From Bacteroidota bacterium (GTDB taxonomy: Bacteria > Bacteroidota > Bacteroidia > Flavobacteriales > Flavobacteriaceae), in the NCBI GenBank assembly GCA_006227965.1, contig SBFL01000119.1, positions 1 through 8,873 of the forward strand: a DNA stretch of 8,873 nucleotides. The letters run 5' to 3'. The notes beneath the pieces are model-generated. The model searched no databases, was not told the DNA's origin, and saw only the letters and a program-made list of their open reading frames with translations. Positions 5,895 through 8,873 of this stretch are shown here, piece after piece (position 1 is the stretch's first letter; each line of letters opens with the position of its first letter). The position numbers and the translations under genes were made by a program.

Positions 5895-8846
5895 TTACAA
5901 ACTGTTACAATGGAAGGCCTGCTTCTGGCGTTGCCGTGGCATCCTCAGATTAATTCCTCCTTCCTTCGCTTCCAGCATCATATTGATGAGTTGGTTGCGT
6001 TCGGCTGCCATCTGGCGCTGCATTTGGGAGTCCTGTTCCCTGCTGAAATACGGAACCCCTTCAATATAGGTGGCCTCGGCCACAGAATACACGGACAAAG
6101 GATTTCCCGTCCATAGTACCAGGTCAGCATCTTTTCCAACTTTGATGCTCCCGACCCGGTCGTCAATATGCAGTAATTTTGCCGGGTTAAGGGTTACCGT
6201 CTTCCAGGCCTCCTCTTCAGTCAGCCCGCCGTACTTAATGGTCTTGGCAGCTTCCTGGTTCAGCCTGCGGGACATTTCCCGGTCATCGCTGTTGATAGCA
6301 ACCGTTACTCCCTGGCTGTGCATGATGGCCGCATTGTATGGAATTGCGTCCTTAACTTCATACTTATAGGCCCACCAGTCGCTGAAGGTGGAACCGCCAA
6401 CCCCGTGCTCGGCCATTTTGTCCGCCACTTTATACCCCTCAAGTATGTGGGTGAAGGTGTTGACTTTGAATCCCATTTTATCAGCCACCTTCATCAGCAT
6501 ATTGATTTCACTTTGCACATAGGAATGGCAGCTGATAAAGCGCTCTCCTCTGAGAATTTCGCCCAGGACCTCCATTTCTTCATCATACCTGTAGGGGTTG
6601 CCTGAATCTTTCAGGGCCTGGTATTCCCTGGCCCGCTGGAAATAGTTCATGAAGACCTGCTCCACCCCCATCCGGGTTTGGGGGAACCTGCTGAAACTCT
6701 GCCAGTTTGATTGTTTGACATTTTCTCCCAGGGCGAATTTTATAAACTTGGGCATGTCCGCGTATAGCATTTCCCCGGCATTTTTGCCCCATTTCAGCTT
6801 AAAAATGGCGGAACGGCCCCCGATCGGGTTGGCCGAGCCATGCAACAACTGAACTGTGGTCACACCCCCGCCCAGATTGCGGTATATATTGATGTCTTCC
6901 GGGTCCAGCACATCGGCCATTTTTACTTCGGCCGAGGAATTCTGTCCCCCTTCATTGACAGCCAGGGCTGCAATATGGCTGTGTTCGTCTATGATGCCGG
7001 CAGTGAGGTGCTTTCCGGTGGCGTCTACCACCCGGGCGCCCCCTGCAGACAAATCCTGCCCGATCCGGGATATTTTCCCATCGCGGATCAGCACATCGGT
7101 ATTCTCAAGGATTCCTGCATCTTCTGAGGTCCAAACCGTGGCATTTTTAAAAAGGACGTCTTCCTGTTTGGGAAGGCTCCTGTACCCGTAACCCACATTG
7201 GGATAGCTTAGGGGAATCATTACCGGGGCTTCCTTCTCTGCGGGGGAATCCTTTTTCGGTGCCTCTTCATAAGAACCTGTTTTGCGGGCAGTAAATCGGG
7301 TTTCCTGCCCGTCCGGCAGGACTATTTTACCAGAAAGGTCATCGGAACCGGATGTCACCAGGCCAGTCATCCGGTACCGGTCATCCCCATCCGCAAAGGA
7401 TATATCCACCCAGTCCCCCTTGTACCTCATCTTGGAGGTAAGTTTGGCGGTATCCTGTGTTACTTCCAGTTTGGGGCTGCCCGCCTTACCGCTGAGCGCC
7501 AGGGTAAATTCCTTACCGCCTGCCCGGAGGCTGTAGTCACCCCGGATATCCTTCTGATCCATATCTTCCAATACATGCTGTTTGCCCATGACCCAGTTTT
7601 CATAAAGGGTGGTACCTTCATTGAAAAGGGGGCCCGAGGCAATCACGAAGTTGGCGTAACGACCCTTCTGAAGGGAGCCTATCTCGCCGGATTTCCCGAG
7701 GAGTTGGGCCGGGATCGCGGTGAGGGCATCCAGGGCTTTTTCTTCTGAAAGACCATAGTCCATGGCCTTACGGATATTTTTAAACAGGTCCTTGGGATTT
7801 TTTAACCCTTCCAGGGTAAATGCAAAAGGGATGTTATTGGCTTCCAGGACGGAAGGATTCGAAGGGGCCTGGTTCCAGTGGCGCATATCCTCAAGGTTTA
7901 CATAGGCAGCCTGGTAGGGGTTTGAGACATCGAATGGCTCCGGAAAGTCCAGGGGTACCACAAGGGAAGCCCCGGTCGCCTCGATGTCTGCAATATTCTC
8001 GTATTCCTGCCCCCCGGCCAGGATCACATACTGGATCCCGAAGGCATCGCCGATCCCATCGGCCCGGAGCACATGTCCCTTGTCTCCTGCAGCAAAGAAC
8101 TGCACCAGGTTCCGATTGCCATTCAGGGATTCGAGGGCGCGGTCCGTGGTGGAAACATTGCCCTTTGCATACCAGTCAGCGTCGTGGTACATCTGGCGGA
8201 GCAGGGCCATGGAGCCCATCAGGGAGCTGGGATATGACTGTTGCCTGACGATACTACGGTCAAAGGAGAAATACTGCCCGGAAGTGTCTTCCAGGAGTCG
8301 TTCTGCGTCGCTTCCTTTCCCATTCAGGGCAATGAGGACGCCCGTCCCCCTGGCGACGCCGTCCTGCACATGGCTGTTGACAACCCCAAATCCAAGTTCC
8401 CTGAGGTCCCCGGCTTTTTTGTCATCGAATTTATAGGCGGAAACGGCGTTGTTATCCGCCATAATATGATCATTCCAATAATAGCCTTCACGGCTAGGGC
8501 CGTATTGTTCAGACCGCCGACCTCCAGGCTGCCGTTTGGGTTGTTCCACCCCAAAGGCCGAGAAGACATCGATAAAGGAAGGGTATACGGATTTTCCATC
8601 CAGATCCATTACGATGCTGTTGGAGGGGATGTCCACCCTTTGGCCTACCGCGACGATTTTTCCTTCGTGGATCAGAAGGGTCCCGCTGTCTATTACCTCC
8701 CCGGAAGTCACATGGATCCGGGCATTGGTCAGTGCAGTGTAGTTGTCGTTGGTCGCCTTAACCCCGTCGTTTTTCGGGAAGTATTGTTGGGCGATCCCAA
8801 CATATCCCAGGCCCAAAATGGCCAGGAGCGCAAATTTCCATTTCAT
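5895..8846 (-). CDS. Secreted double amidohydrolase (degenerate N half, intact C half)
   Basis: This 983-residue protein begins with a signal peptide (residues 1-19, 'FALLAILGLGYVGIA'). Residues 36-435 have the amidohydrolase layout but no HxH: 'YPSFIDVFSAFG' (88-99) stands where it should be. Residues 436-522 form a β-rich domain ('GDYSLRAGG', 'LSGKIVLPDGQETRFTARK'). A charged Pro/Glu/Lys linker follows (526-541). Residues 560-935 are a second, complete amidohydrolase unit: 'DVLFKNATVWTSEDAG', then 'GIIDEHSH' with H622 and H624, H774 in 'ISCHSY', H800 in 'FTHILEGY', and D854 in 'INSDD'. These fit the metal ligands and catalytic Asp of imidazolonepropionase/dipeptidase-like members. The substrate cannot be read; a peptide or cyclic amide in the periplasm is a reasonable guess. 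Proteins of about 1,000 aa with this double architecture are common in flavobacteria. It is the first gene of the operon; only 27 upstream bases are visible, so its promoter is not resolvable. Confidence 0.93.
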   Translation of the reverse strand: MKWKFALLAILGLGYVGIAQQYFPKNDGVKATNDNYTALTNARIHVTSGEVIDSGTLLIHEGKIVAVGQRVDIPSNSIVMDLDGKSVYPSFIDVFSAFGVEQPKRQPGGRRSEQYGPSREGYYWNDHIMADNNAVSAYKFDDKKAGDLRELGFGVVNSHVQDGVARGTGVLIALNGKGSDAERLLEDTSGQYFSFDRSIVRQQSYPSSLMGSMALLRQMYHDADWYAKGNVSTTDRALESLNGNRNLVQFFAAGDKGHVLRADGIGDAFGIQYVILAGGQEYENIADIEATGASLVVPLDFPEPFDVSNPYQAAYVNLEDMRHWNQAPSNPSVLEANNIPFAFTLEGLKNPKDLFKNIRKAMDYGLSEEKALDALTAIPAQLLGKSGEIGSLQKGRYANFVIASGPLFNEGTTLYENWVMGKQHVLEDMDQKDIRGDYSLRAGGKEFTLALSGKAGSPKLEVTQDTAKLTSKMRYKGDWVDISFADGDDRYRMTGLVTSGSDDLSGKIVLPDGQETRFTARKTGSYEEAPKKDSPAEKEAPVMIPLSYPNVGYGYRSLPKQEDVLFKNATVWTSEDAGILENTDVLIRDGKISRIGQDLSAGGARVVDATGKHLTAGIIDEHSHIAALAVNEGGQNSSAEVKMADVLDPEDINIYRNLGGGVTTVQLLHGSANPIGGRSAIFKLKWGKNAGEMLYADMPKFIKFALGENVKQSNWQSFSRFPQTRMGVEQVFMNYFQRAREYQALKDSGNPYRYDEEMEVLGEILRGERFISCHSYVQSEINMLMKVADKMGFKVNTFTHILEGYKVADKMAEHGVGGSTFSDWWAYKYEVKDAIPYNAAIMHSQGVTVAINSDDREMSRRLNQEAAKTIKYGGLTEEEAWKTVTLNPAKLLHIDDRVGSIKVGKDADLVLWTGNPLSVYSVAEATYIEGVPYFSREQDSQMQRQMAAERNQLINMMLEAKEGGINLRMPRQRQKQAFHCNSL

Positions 8847-8873
8847 GGTTAGTTAGTATTTTGAATTAGTCGT

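Noticed and set aside
8241..8852. A 203-codon open frame on the plus strand
   Set aside because: Antisense to the signal peptide and N-terminal half of the double amidohydrolase; no domain signature, and explained by the codon bias of the real gene.

Overview
The window looks like chromosomal DNA of a Bacteroidota, most likely a marine Flavobacteriaceae of relatively high GC (Robiginitalea-like). This is an inference from the protein types, the absence of Shine-Dalgarno sequences ahead of starts, one exact flavobacterial -7 promoter element (TAnnTTTG), and the secreted amidohydrolase pair. Every gene I can support lies on the minus strand, so the window reads right to left.

Layout in transcription order: (1) 8846-5895, a secreted double-length amidohydrolase of 983 aa in which only the C-terminal half keeps the metal-binding residues. 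(2) 5873-4578, a second secreted amidohydrolase-like protein that has lost the HxH motif. The gap between them is 21 bases, so they probably form one operon, and it ends at a strong intrinsic terminator at 4554-4527. (3) 4519-3710, a SpoU/TrmH-family RNA methyltransferase. Its start codon lies 8 bases past the terminator's U-tract, and its likely promoter lies between the operon's stop codon and the hairpin. (4) 3619-2372, a Ste24-type M48 membrane metalloprotease. (5) 2361-1759, an SDR-fold protein without the usual Tyr/Lys catalytic pair, 10 bases behind the protease. (6) 1681-1337, a small unrecognised membrane-anchored protein. (7) 1318-776, a DUF4287-DUF5655 protein. (8) After a 453-base stretch without an intact gene (323-775), which may hold coding debris, the start of a secreted DUF2092-type protein that runs off the left edge (322-1).

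No tRNA, rRNA, CRISPR array, insertion sequence or phage gene was seen. Most of the window is ordinary housekeeping and accessory content. The points worth a second look are the one-active-of-three amidohydrolase arrangement, the interlocked terminator and promoter in front of the methyltransferase, the SDR without its catalytic pair, and the degenerate stretch at 323-775. I do not see convincing evidence of a wholly new multi-gene system.
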